Positions 1-6,547 of a DNA stretch of 19,248 nucleotides are shown in pieces. The stretch lies in assembly GCA_046565865.1 (NCBI GenBank), contig JBKHXU010000230.1, positions 1 to 19,248 on the forward strand, written 5' to 3'. The stretch's first letter is position 1; every line of letters begins with the position of its first letter. The notes under the pieces were generated by a model. It was not told the DNA's origin. It saw only the letters and a program-made list of their open reading frames with translations, and ran no database searches. The translations under genes were made by a program, and so were the position numbers. The stretch comes from JBKHXU01 sp046565865. Its GTDB lineage: Bacteria; Pseudomonadota; Gammaproteobacteria; Acidiferrobacterales; Sulfurifustaceae.

Positions 1-13
1 CAAGGAGCGTTAT

Positions 14-196
14 ATGAAATGGTCAGGTTGGAGACTGGTGGTGCCGGCGGGTTTGGCGTTGTCGCTGTTGGCCGCCGGATGCGAGCGCGAGGGTCCGGCG
101 GAGCGCGCCGGCGAGAGCATTGACCGCGGCGCCGAGAAGGCGGGGGACTCTCTCGAACGCGCCGGCGAGCGCTCGCGCGATCGCATGACGCGCTAA
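14..196 (+). CDS. Small lipoprotein with charged helical tail
   Basis: A 60-residue protein. Residues 1-22 form a signal peptide (basic start, then a Leu/Ala/Val core) ending in a lipobox, LLAAGC, with Cys23 as the predicted lipid-modified residue. The mature part of about 38 residues is nearly all Glu, Arg, Ala, Gly, Asp and Ser. It repeats loosely with an AERAGESIDRGAEKAGDSLE-like pattern, which suggests a charged amphipathic helix. The start is supported by AAGGAG at 2-7, six bases before the ATG. Upstream control lies outside the window. It precedes a gene for a PhnA-like membrane protein on the same strand. Entericidin-like or stress-lipoprotein roles are possible, but no family can be named. 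The gene itself is well supported; its function is unknown. Confidence 0.75.
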   Translation: MKWSGWRLVVPAGLALSLLAAGCEREGPAERAGESIDRGAEKAGDSLERAGERSRDRMTR

Positions 197-230
197 CGAC
201 TTCGGTGTCGCAGCAGGGAACAGGGGTGAC

Positions 231-247
231 GCGCCGCGTAGCGGCGC
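231..247. repeat. GC-rich hairpin between lipoprotein and membrane gene
   Basis: Perfect inverted repeat GCGCCGC (231-237) / GCGGCGC (241-247) with a 3-base loop GTA. No T-tract follows, so it is not a standard intrinsic terminator. It could be a transcript-stabilising or partial termination hairpin between the two genes. Confidence 0.4.
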
Positions 248-277
248 ACTAATGTGGTATTCGCGAAGGAGACGCAT

Positions 278-1120
278 ATGGCAAGTGTCATGGACGTACG
301 TTCGATGGAACAAAAACAGGCGCGCCGCCCGGCGTTCTCGGCGATTCGTTGGGGCGCCATTATCGGCGGCTTGGTCGGCGGCACCGCGACCTACCTTTTA
401 CTGTCGTTGCTCGGCGTCGCAATCGGACTAACGGCCGTCGATCCGCAGGCAGCGGAACCGGTGGGCGGCGTTCCGCTTGCGACCGGCATTTGGACCGGCA
501 TCAGCATGCTGGTAGGCGCATTCGTCGGTGGCTATGTGGCCGGACGGATGTCGGGCTTGGCGCGTTCGGTCGACGGCATGCTGCATGGCTTCGTCTCGTG
601 GGGTGCGACCACTCTGCTGTATTCGGTGCTGATGGTATCGGCCGCCGGCGCCATTCTGGGTGGAACGTTTAAGATATTGAGCCAGGGGATCCAGGGCACG
701 GCCCAGGCCGGGAGCGGCGGCAACATCATGGACCAACTCGCTGGCGCCATCGCCGGCAACGGCCAGGGTACGGTGAACGCGCAGACATTGAGCGCGTTGC
801 AGCAAGCGATGTCCGCGGGCGACCGCGATGCCGCGATCGACATCATGGTTAGTCAAATGGGCTTCGAACCGGACCGCGCGGCGCAAACTGTGGACCGTAC
901 CATGCCGCTGCTCGGCCCGAATGCCGGGCAAACCGCGCGCACCGCCGCGGACCAGGCCACGGGCGTGGCGACGGCGGCCTCATGGTGGTTGTTTCTCGGC
1001 CTGTTGATCTCGCTCGCGATCGGCGTCGCTGGCGGCACCGCCGGGGTGCGCGCCAACGGCCGACGATTGGTCGGCGACCATACCGCGGAACGCGAGGCCC
1101 ACAATTACTCGTCGCCCTGA
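278..1120 (+). CDS. PhnA-like multi-pass membrane protein
   Basis: A 280-residue inner-membrane protein. The start is the ATG at 278 because AAGGAG (266-271) lies six bases upstream; an in-frame GTG at 254 precedes this site and is rejected. Visible segments are a short cytosolic N-terminus, hydrophobic Gly/Leu-rich stretches at about residues 24-52, 69-90 and 102-130, a hydrophilic central region at about 135-230, and a last membrane span at about 233-256. The WGAIIGGLVGG...LLGVAIGLTAVDP start and the GGYVAGR motif (84-90) are typical of proteins often labelled 'PhnA-like', a name that does not imply phosphonate metabolism. The stop is one base before the start of the next small gene, so the two are probably cotranscribed. 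Function is unknown; an envelope-stress role is only inferred from its neighbours. Confidence 0.8.
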   Translation: MASVMDVRSMEQKQARRPAFSAIRWGAIIGGLVGGTATYLLLSLLGVAIGLTAVDPQAAEPVGGVPLATGIWTGISMLVGAFVGGYVAGRMSGLARSVDGMLHGFVSWGATTLLYSVLMVSAAGAILGGTFKILSQGIQGTAQAGSGGNIMDQLAGAIAGNGQGTVNAQTLSALQQAMSAGDRDAAIDIMVSQMGFEPDRAAQTVDRTMPLLGPNAGQTARTAADQATGVATAASWWLFLGLLISLAIGVAGGTAGVRANGRRLVGDHTAEREAHNYSSP

Positions 1121-1121
1121 C

Positions 1122-1283
1122 ATGGCGCAAGCGCGTGATGAGAAATCGACGCCGCACGCCGACGATCGGCGTGCGGCGCTCGATGCGATTCGGCGTCAGC
1201 TGCTCGAAAAGATTCGCGAACGCTACCGGGTGGACGCGGACGAAGCCGAGCGGCGGCTACGGGCGCTGGAGGAAGAAGACTGA
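1122..1283 (+). CDS. Small highly charged helical protein (53 aa)
   Basis: An open frame from ATG 1122 to TGA 1281-1283 that is easily missed because of its length. The 53-residue product starts MAQARDEKST and ends RLRALEEED. It is very rich in Arg, Glu, Asp and Ala, with no cysteine, no signal peptide and no membrane span. Residues 16-51 have the heptad-like spacing of Leu, Ile and Ala expected of one long helix (IRRQLLEKIRERY...AERRLRALEE). Its ATG begins one base after the stop of the membrane-protein gene, so translation is probably coupled to it; there is no clear separate Shine-Dalgarno site. No family is recognised. Coupling and codon use like its neighbours favour a real gene. Confidence 0.55.
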   Translation: MAQARDEKSTPHADDRRAALDAIRRQLLEKIRERYRVDADEAERRLRALEEED

Positions 1284-1340
1284 TGCGGCCCCACTCGGGC
1301 CGCTCAGTTCAAGGGAAGAAACAAGCACAAGGAGAACGCG

Positions 1341-1490
1341 ATGTCGACCAATACGCTGCTGTTGATCATTTTGGTGCTTTTGCTGATCGGCGCCCTGCCG
1401 GTGTATCCCTATAGCCGCGGCTGGGGCTACTACCCGAGCGGCGTGCTTACCGTTGTGCTGGTCGTGGTATTGGTGCTGGCATTGCTTTAG
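1341..1490 (+). CDS. DUF3309 family small membrane protein
   Basis: A 49-residue hydrophobic peptide from ATG 1341 to TAG 1488-1490. It has a first membrane helix (about residues 5-19, LLLIILVLLLIGALP), a short polar turn with the conserved YPYSRGWGYYPSG motif (22-34), and a second hydrophobic helix (35-49). This layout and motif are those of the DUF3309 family, which is common in proteobacteria and has no established function. AAGGAG at 1328-1333 gives a strong ribosome site seven bases before the start. It is the last gene of the plus-strand group and is followed at once by a hairpin terminator. Confidence 0.85.
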   Translation: MSTNTLLLIILVLLLIGALPVYPYSRGWGYYPSGVLTVVLVVVLVLALL

Positions 1491-1495
1491 CAGTT

Positions 1496-1527
1496 GTTGA
1501 AAAACGCCATCCATGGCGTTTTTCAAC
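1496..1527. terminator. Strong bidirectional terminator hairpin
   Basis: Perfect 15-bp inverted repeat: GTTGAAAAACGCCAT (1496-1510), two-base loop, ATGGCGTTTTTCAAC (1513-1527). The A5 and T5 tracts lie within the stem, so it can act on either strand. It ends the plus-strand DUF3309 group and also lies just beyond the 3' end of glrR on the minus strand. Confidence 0.8.
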
Positions 1528-1565
1528 TCGCTCGCCGCGGCTCGTCTCTGCGGCGCCTGGACGGT

Positions 1566-2942
1566 TCACGGCTGGGTTTGGGTCGAGCGAAACGCCCTCG
1601 GTTCCAAATGATAGCGCCGTAACAGTTTGTAGAACTCGGTGCGATTGCGCTGCGCCAAGCGCGCCGCGCGGCTGACATTGCCCTGTGTCATGCGCAGCAG
1701 CTGCGTGAGATAGTCGCGCTCGAACTGATCCCGCTTCTCGGCGAACGACAGGATCTGTGCCGGTTGATTGTGCAACGCCTTTCGCACCAGACTCGCAGGG
1801 ATGACGGGCGTGGTGCACAAGGTAACCGTCTGCTCGACGACGTTTTGCAACTGGCGCACATTACCGGGCCAGGGCGCGCTCACCAGCAGCTCCATCGCCT
1901 CCGGCGCGAAGTTCTTCGGTTCCTTGCCGCTGCGCTCCAATGCTTGCTGCAGGAAATAGGCGACCAACAGCGGGATATCCTCCGGCCGCCGCGCCAGCGG
2001 CGGCAACACCAGCGCCACCACGTTCAGGCGATAGTACAAGTCCTGCCGGAACTCGCCGGCGGCGACGGCGTCATCGAGATTGCGATGCGTCGCCGATATC
2101 ACGCGCACGTCGACCGGCACCGTCTCGCTCGCCCCCACCGGCCGTACCTCTTTTTCCTGTAGTACGCGCAACAACTTGGCCTGAAACGTGAGCGTCATGT
2201 CGCCGATTTCGTCGAGAAACAACGTGCCCTTGTTCGCCGCCTGAAACAATCCTTTGTGATTGTGCACGGCGCCGGTAAAGGCGCCCTTGGTGTGACCGAA
2301 CAACTCGGACTCCAACAACGTCTCGGGAATGGCGCTGCAATTCATGGCCACGAACGGCTGATCGCGGCGGCGGCTGGCTTTGTGGATCGCGCGCGCGAGC
2401 AGCTCCTTGCCGGTGCCGCTCTCGCTCTGGATTAGCACCGACGCCTCACTGTCCGCCACCAGCCGCGCCTGCTGCAGCAGATCGACCATGACCGCGCTTT
2501 GGCTGATGATTTCGCGCCGCCACTCCTGATCGTGCTCGCTCTCGCCCTCGGCGCGCGCGCCGCCGGTAAGGCGCAGCGCCTGCTCCACGGTCTTCAGCAG
2601 CGCCTTGCTGTCGCACGGTTTTGTGAGATAGCCGAAGACCCCGCGCTTGATCGCCTCCACCGCCTCCGGAATCGTACCGTGCGCGGTAAGAATGACGACG
2701 GGTAAGGTCGGATGGCGTTCGTGGATGGCGTTGTATAGCGCCATACCGTCGATGCCCTCCATGCGCAGGTCGGTCACCACCACGCGTGGCTGCGCCGCGG
2801 CGATCCGCGCCAGCGCCTGTTCGCCGCTCTCGGCGGTGGCCACCATGTAGCCTGCGGCATGCAGGCGCATGGCAAGCAGCTTCAACAAACCGACATCGTC
2901 GTCGACCAACAGGACCTGCGCGGATGCCGTCATGGTTGTCAT
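1566..2942 (-). CDS. glrR: Sigma-54-dependent response regulator GlrR (QseF)
   Basis: A 458-residue response regulator of the bacterial enhancer-binding protein class. The receiver domain (about 8-125) has the acidic pocket D14-D16, phospho-acceptor D58 (TDLRM), T86 and K108. The AAA+ domain (about 145-385) carries Walker A at 173-180 (SESGTGKE, with Ser for the usual first Gly), the sigma-54 contact loop GAFTGA at 220-225, and Walker B LFLDE at 241-245. The C-terminal helix-turn-helix (about 418-446) contains NRTEFYKLL, which from memory matches the recognition region of E. coli GlrR. The start ATG overlaps the stop of qseG (ATGA), so the two are translationally coupled; a second ATG lies nine bases in. 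It is phosphorylated by GlrK and activates sigma-54 promoters. Candidate sites lie upstream of the EF-hand operon at 6598-6681. Confidence 0.93.
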   Translation of the reverse strand: MTTMTASAQVLLVDDDVGLLKLLAMRLHAAGYMVATAESGEQALARIAAAQPRVVVTDLRMEGIDGMALYNAIHERHPTLPVVILTAHGTIPEAVEAIKRGVFGYLTKPCDSKALLKTVEQALRLTGGARAEGESEHDQEWRREIISQSAVMVDLLQQARLVADSEASVLIQSESGTGKELLARAIHKASRRRDQPFVAMNCSAIPETLLESELFGHTKGAFTGAVHNHKGLFQAANKGTLFLDEIGDMTLTFQAKLLRVLQEKEVRPVGASETVPVDVRVISATHRNLDDAVAAGEFRQDLYYRLNVVALVLPPLARRPEDIPLLVAYFLQQALERSGKEPKNFAPEAMELLVSAPWPGNVRQLQNVVEQTVTLCTTPVIPASLVRKALHNQPAQILSFAEKRDQFERDYLTQLLRMTQGNVSRAARLAQRNRTEFYKLLRRYHLEPRAFRSTQTQP

Positions 2943-3475
2943 CGGGGATTGATCGTCGAGGGCTGCATGCGCCGATCGATGTCCTCCTCGATCGCCTTCA
3001 ATTGATCCAGCTTGCTGCGCAGCGCCTGCCGTTGGCGGCGCTCGTCTTGGAGAGTTGCCTCGATATCATGGCGATCCCGCAACACCGCGATGAGTAGCCG
3101 CACGATGTCGCGTTGTTCGTTGTCGTCGCGCCACACGCCGTCCAGCATTTCTTGCGCACGGTCGGTGGCCCGATACGGCGGCGGTGCGAACCCAAGAAAT
3201 ACGCCGAGACGGAGGCGATTGGCGACACTGGGATGCGAGCGCGCGTCGCGATCGACGATCGCCGCCTCGCGCTCCAGCTGCGGCGCCGGCATGGCGCGCA
3301 CGCTCTCGATATAGCGAAGCAGATCATTGTCGCTCCGCGCGATGTCGCTCTGACGCGGGGTGGTGATATCGGCGTCGGCCGCCGGGAGCGGCGCGCGCGC
3401 GGGGGCGACGCAGCCGCAAAGACCGACGGCGCACACGAAAATGAAACGAGATGCGGTGTCATAAAAACGTTCCAT
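2939..3475 (-). CDS. qseG: QseG-like lipoprotein between glrK and glrR
   Basis: A 178-residue predicted lipoprotein. A signal peptide (1-21) ends in GLCGC, with Cys22 as the lipidation site. A middle region (about 45-125) and a C-terminal coiled coil (about 137-172, rich in Arg, Gln, Glu and Leu) follow. In enterobacteria the gene in this exact position (yfhG/qseG) encodes a lipoprotein that works with the GlrK/QseE kinase. The assignment here rests mostly on position and architecture, because this family is weakly conserved. GGGAG lies 12 bases before the ATG, and there are 26 bases after the glrK stop. It overlaps glrR by four bases, which supports a single glrK-qseG-glrR operon. Confidence 0.75.
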   Translation of the reverse strand: MERFYDTASRFIFVCAVGLCGCVAPARAPLPAADADITTPRQSDIARSDNDLLRYIESVRAMPAPQLEREAAIVDRDARSHPSVANRLRLGVFLGFAPPPYRATDRAQEMLDGVWRDDNEQRDIVRLLIAVLRDRHDIEATLQDERRQRQALRSKLDQLKAIEEDIDRRMQPSTINPR

Positions 3476-3501
3476 GTCGCTGACCGACTCCCGCCCGAAG
3501 A

Positions 3502-4938
3502 TTACGCGCCCGCCAACGGCAATGCAACGCGGATATGTGCGCCACGCGCGCTATTCACCACTTCTATCGTGCCCTTGTGCAACCGCGTGTACGCATGCGC
3601 GATGCTGAGTCCGAGGCCCGTGCCTTTGACCACGCCCCGCGCGTTGGCGTGTCGCCCCTGAAAGAACGCGTCGAATACCTTTTCGCGCTCGCGCGGATCG
3701 ATGCCGGGGCCTTGATCGCGGACGTCGATAACCGCGCGCCCGCCGTCACGCGCCAGGCGTAGTTCAATGTCGCCGCCGTCGGGCGAAAACCGAATCGCGT
3801 TCGACAACAGATTGTCGAAAATTGATTTGATTTTTTCCTGATCGCCGACCACGGTGGCCGGCATCAGTTCGGGCGTGATGTTGATCCGGTGCATCTTCGC
3901 CATCGGCGCCTGCTCGTTGATCACGCGTTCCAGCAATCGGTGCAACTGCACCGGCCGTTCGTTCAGGAACGGATCCTCGGCCTGGGCAATACTGAAGTTC
4001 ACCAGGTCCTCGATTAACTTCTGCAGCCGCAGGCTGCTCTGCCGCAGGATGTCGGCGATCTCCATCTGCTGCCGATTGAGCATACCCGGCACTTCGTCCC
4101 CCAGGAGATCGACCCCCTCGCGAATGGCCGCGAGGGGCGTCTTTAGTTCGTGCGAGATGTTGCGCAAAATCGTGATCTTGTGCTGCTCCAAGCCCCGCAG
4201 CCGCATGCGCAGCCAGTCGATCTGACGCCCGAGATCCTCGAGATCGCGCGGGCCGCGCACCTGCACCGGCTCCGCCAGCTTGCCTTCGCCGAGGGCGCGG
4301 ATAGCGTCGGCCACTTGGCGTATCGGCCGGTTGATGAGCGTGCTGTACACCGCGGCCAGGATCACGGCCGCCGGTATCAACGCCACCGCATACCAGATCA
4401 ATTGCTGTTGCGTGGCGGCGGCGGTGTGCTGGATCTCGTCCACTGCCTGCCCCACGGCCTTGCCGCTGTCGGTCAGGATGGCGCGCCCCAGCGCCGACAG
4501 CGCCGTGTACTGCTCCAGCGCCGGCCGCTGCGCCGTCGGCCGATGGCCGCTGCTCAGCAGCTTGTGGAGTTCCGATTCCTGCGCCAGCAACAACTCGATA
4601 CGGCCGCGCTGTAAGTCGGTGAGTGTCTTGCTCAAGAACAGGCGTGCGTCGAGCAGAAATCGCGCGCGCCGCTCGAGATACACATCGTACAATGCGCGGT
4701 CGCCCGTGACCTGAAACTGGCGTGCCGCGCGCTCGAGCAACATAAGATCGGTGGACAACACCTGGCTCGCGTGCAAGGTGTCGGCTGCGTCGTACACGGC
4801 GGCGCGGCTCTGGCGGGCCAGTTGATCGACCGACATCATCGCCGCGACCTGGCCGATGATGACGAGCAACGCGAGCAACGTAAAGCCGGTAAGAACGAAC
4901 TGCAGCATGGACGTCGAGCGGTACAGTCGCATGCGCAT
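3502..4938 (-). CDS. glrK: Sensor histidine kinase GlrK (QseE)
   Basis: A 478-residue membrane kinase, partner of GlrR. It has TM1 at about 12-34, a periplasmic helical sensor region at about 35-180, TM2 at about 181-201, a HAMP domain at about 202-250, and a HisKA domain with phospho-acceptor His263 in the motif ISHELKTPLAAIREG. The HATPase_c domain shows the N box (N376, N380), G1 (DQGPGID at 408-414) and G2 (GTGLGLS at 439-445). All catalytic motifs look intact. The start is uncertain: an in-frame ATG at 4983 gives 15 more residues, but the AAGGAG at 4954-4959 lies downstream of that ATG and is a rather distant match to the ATG at 4938. The latter gives the usual short cytosolic N-terminus. 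No promoter was recognised upstream. A terminator at 5039-5069 separates it from the EF-hand operon. Confidence 0.9.
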   Translation of the reverse strand: MRMRLYRSTSMLQFVLTGFTLLALLVIIGQVAAMMSVDQLARQSRAAVYDAADTLHASQVLSTDLMLLERAARQFQVTGDRALYDVYLERRARFLLDARLFLSKTLTDLQRGRIELLLAQESELHKLLSSGHRPTAQRPALEQYTALSALGRAILTDSGKAVGQAVDEIQHTAAATQQQLIWYAVALIPAAVILAAVYSTLINRPIRQVADAIRALGEGKLAEPVQVRGPRDLEDLGRQIDWLRMRLRGLEQHKITILRNISHELKTPLAAIREGVDLLGDEVPGMLNRQQMEIADILRQSSLRLQKLIEDLVNFSIAQAEDPFLNERPVQLHRLLERVINEQAPMAKMHRINITPELMPATVVGDQEKIKSIFDNLLSNAIRFSPDGGDIELRLARDGGRAVIDVRDQGPGIDPREREKVFDAFFQGRHANARGVVKGTGLGLSIAHAYTRLHKGTIEVVNSARGAHIRVALPLAGA

Positions 4939-5038
4939 CCCTGGTCCGTGCCTCTCCTTGGTATTTGAGTTCGATCCTACCATCGGTCACAGCGGCCGCA
5001 ATCGGGCAAGACCTTGCATGGATTACAGGATTGCTCGC

Positions 5039-5069
5039 AAAAAACCGGCGCGGTTCACACCGCGCCGGT
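5039..5069 (-). terminator. Intrinsic terminator of the EF-hand operon
   Basis: Read on the minus strand, a perfect 11-bp stem ACCGGCGCGGT (59-69 past 5000) / ACCGCGCCGGT (5044-5054) with a 4-base loop is followed by six T (A6 at 5039-5044 on the plus strand). This is a classical Rho-independent terminator. It ends transcription of the three EF-hand genes about 95 bases past the last stop and before glrK. Confidence 0.88.
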
Positions 5070-5129
5070 CTCCATGGGTATCCTCGCCCGACGTCCAGGG
5101 GAGGAGGGGCCGGGTATGTCGGGCAAAGG

Positions 5130-5147
5130 CTCCCAATCCCTTGGGAG
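5130..5147. repeat. Short hairpin downstream of EF-hand gene 3
   Basis: Inverted repeat CTCCCAA (5130-5136) / TTGGGAG (5141-5147) with a four-base loop, 17 bases beyond the stop of the last EF-hand gene. It lacks a T-run. It may stabilise the mRNA 3' end ahead of the real terminator. Confidence 0.35.
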
Positions 5148-5163
5148 TTACAACCCGGAACTG

Positions 5164-5442
5164 CTACTTGGTTTCGTTTTTCTTCGCTTTACCGCTTTTT
5201 ACCGCCGACTCGTACTCCGACTTGCTGAGCTGGCCGTCGCCGTTCTTGTCGGCCTTGGCAAACCGCTCTGCCAAACCCGGCACCGAGCGCGCCTCATCCA
5301 TGCTAATGGCGCCGTTGCCGTCGGCGTCGGCCGTCTGGAACGAGGATTTCGCGCCCTTGTCTGCCTTGTCACCGACGCCGCCAAAGGCAACGAACGATGC
5401 CGCCGAAAGTACAACCGCTACTGCCATTCTTGCTGTCATCAT
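5164..5442 (-). CDS. Secreted EF-hand protein (third gene of the operon)
   Basis: A 92-residue protein with an N-terminal hydrophobic signal sequence (about 1-22) and two EF-hand loops, DADGNGAISMDE (39-50) and DKNGDGQLSKSE (65-76). Both have Asp/Asn at positions 1, 3 and 5, Gly at 6 and Glu at 12, so both should bind calcium. The linker ARSVPGLAERFAKAD resembles those of the two upstream paralogues. A lysine-rich tail (82-92) follows. GGAG lies nine bases before the ATG at 5442; a second ATG follows immediately. It is the promoter-distal gene of the three, 67 bases after the previous stop, and is followed by the intrinsic terminator at 5039-5069. Periplasmic location is inferred. The binding partner is unknown. 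Confidence 0.85.
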   Translation of the reverse strand: MMTARMAVAVVLSAASFVAFGGVGDKADKGAKSSFQTADADGNGAISMDEARSVPGLAERFAKADKNGDGQLSKSEYESAVKSGKAKKNETK

Positions 5443-5484
5443 GTGTCTATGCTCCGTGAGAGGGAAATCACTCGAACCGGCCGG

Positions 5485-5505
5485 TGGCCGATTCGACTTC
5501 GGCCA
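5485..5505. repeat. Intercistronic hairpin between EF-hand genes
   Basis: Inverted repeat TGGCCGA (5485-5491) / TCGGCCA (5499-5505) with a seven-base loop, just past the stop of the second EF-hand gene on the minus strand. No T-tract follows. It could give partial termination or protect the upstream part of the message. Confidence 0.35.
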
Positions 5506-5509
5506 ACCG

Positions 5510-6028
5510 TCAACGGCTCATGCCGCCAGAACCGCTGGACCCGCCGCTGCTCGAGCCGCCCATGCTGCCGCCGGAACCGGACGGGGTCGAACTAGAGCCG
5601 GGGCTTGATCCGGAACCCGGACTCGAGCTCGATCCGGCGCCGGAACCACCGCTCGTGCCGCCGCGGCTACCGCCGCTGGACTTCATCGCTCCCTCAAACT
5701 CGGTGCGGCTTATCTGCCCATTGCCGTCGGCGTCGGCGCGGCCGAACTCGAGGCCCGGCACACTCGCGGCCTCGGAGCGATCAATGTAACCGTTGCTGTC
5801 GGCATCGACCTGGGAGAAGCTAGACAGACTGCCGCTCGAGGCACCGCCGCCGGCGCTCCCCGACGCGCTGCCGCCGGTCGCGCTTCCAGACGTGCTACCA
5901 CCGGTAGACCCGCTTGCCCCGCCGTACGTGCCGGAGCCGGAGGATGATTTCTCGCCGGCTGCCACTGCGACCGTCGATATGGCCGATAACGCCACTGCAA
6001 ACACTGCCGCTTTTCCTAATCCGTTCAT
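5510..6028 (-). CDS. Secreted EF-hand protein with Gly/Ser-rich arms
   Basis: A 172-residue protein. A clear Sec signal peptide (1-24, ending AVAA) is followed by a Gly/Ser/Thr-rich low-complexity region (28-70). Then come two canonical EF-hand loops, DADSNGYIDRSE (75-86) and DADGNGQISRTE (99-110), and a second Gly/Ser-rich tail (117-172). The two loops carry all the usual calcium ligands (positions 1, 3, 5, 12) and Gly at 6. The linker AASVPGLEFGRAD matches its paralogues. The long flexible arms, absent from the third gene, suggest a surface-exposed or matrix-associated protein; this is inference. AAGGAG (6036-6041) lies seven bases before the ATG. It is the middle gene of the operon, 40 bases after the first. 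Confidence 0.85.
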   Translation of the reverse strand: MNGLGKAAVFAVALSAISTVAVAAGEKSSSGSGTYGGASGSTGGSTSGSATGGSASGSAGGGASSGSLSSFSQVDADSNGYIDRSEAASVPGLEFGRADADGNGQISRTEFEGAMKSSGGSRGGTSGGSGAGSSSSPGSGSSPGSSSTPSGSGGSMGGSSSGGSSGSGGMSR

Positions 6029-6068
6029 CTTTCATCTCCTTAGTGGAACAAAGGTATTGGAACAAAAA

Positions 6069-6452
6069 CTAGCGGGGTTGTGTGTCACCCGAATGCCGCG
6101 GGATCGCGCTACCGCCCGCGCCTTTCGGCGCCGCATCGGAACCGCCAGCCGAATCGGAACCGCCACGTTTCGCCGCCTCGTACTCGCTGCGACTGAGGCG
6201 CTGATCGCCGTCCAAGTCGGCCGAACCGAAGTCCAATTGCTGCACATCGGACGCTTCGGACTGATCGATGAAGCCGCTGCTGTCCTTGTCGACTTCCTTG
6301 AACGACGACCACTGTTCGGTGCTACTACCGGCGCCACTGCTCTTGACCGTTTCCGACGAGCCGCTCGACTTGTCGGATTTGTCCGCGGCAAACACCACTG
6401 CCGGCGCCGCCGACAGTGCGAAAGCTAAGACCATCGCTTTGTTGAATGTCAT
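6069..6452 (-). CDS. Secreted EF-hand protein (first gene of the operon)
   Basis: A 127-residue protein. The start at 6452 is chosen because AAGGAG lies six bases upstream; an earlier in-frame ATG at 6476 precedes that site. It has a signal peptide (about 1-23, ending VFAA), a Ser/Lys/Gly-rich spacer (24-48), EF-hand loop 1 DKDSSGFIDQSE (55-66), and EF-hand loop 2 DLDGDQRLSRSE (79-90). Loop 2 has Gln instead of the conserved Gly at loop position 6, so its calcium affinity may be altered. A Gly/Ser/Ala tail (97-127) follows. It is the promoter-proximal gene, about 57 bases from the predicted sigma-54 start site. Control by GlrR is inferred from the sites at 6598-6681. Confidence 0.85.
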   Translation of the reverse strand: MTFNKAMVLAFALSAAPAVVFAADKSDKSSGSSETVKSSGAGSSTEQWSSFKEVDKDSSGFIDQSEASDVQQLDFGSADLDGDQRLSRSEYEAAKRGGSDSAGGSDAAPKGAGGSAIPRHSGDTQPR

Positions 6453-6492
6453 ACACATCTCCTTGGTTTGACTCATTCCATTTCAATGGGGA

Positions 6493-6516
6493 ACCAGCCG
6501 GTTAACTGTGGCTGGT
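6493..6516. repeat. Inverted repeat at the sigma-54 start site
   Basis: ACCAGCC (6493-6499) / GGCTGGT (6510-6516) with a ten-base centre containing GTTAAC. It begins four bases past the -12 element of the sigma-54 promoter and spans the predicted transcription start (about 6509, minus strand). It could be an operator for an additional regulator or a 5' mRNA structure. Confidence 0.4.
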
Positions 6517-6519
6517 AAA

Positions 6520-6535
6520 AGCAATGCGTGTGCCA
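6520..6535 (-). promoter_or_regulatory. Sigma-54 (-24/-12) promoter of the EF-hand operon
   Basis: Read on the minus strand: TGGCAC (6535-6530), five bases ACGCA, TTGCT (6524-6520). Every base of the TGGCAC-N5-TTGCT consensus is present, with the invariant GG-N10-GC spacing. The predicted start is near 6509, leaving about 57 bases of leader before the first EF-hand ATG. The adjacent operon encodes a sigma-54 activator with an intact GAFTGA loop, and matching activator sites lie upstream. Confidence 0.88.
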
Positions 6536-6547
6536 ATTCAGAAATAC

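Noticed and set aside
3764..4990. Long open frame overlapping glrK in another frame (408 codons)
   Set aside because: It is Arg/Gly/Ala-rich with no recognisable domain, while the other frame gives a complete histidine kinase. Such shadows are common in GC-rich DNA.
5510..6028. Gly/Ser-rich arms of the middle EF-hand protein as a frame artefact
   Set aside because: The frame has a strong ribosome site, a signal peptide and two canonical EF loops, so the low-complexity arms belong to the real protein.
6511..6530. Plus-strand GG-N10-GC match near 6514-6527 as a second sigma-54 promoter
   Set aside because: Only the invariant dinucleotides fit; TGGT and ATGC are poor elements and no plus-strand gene follows.
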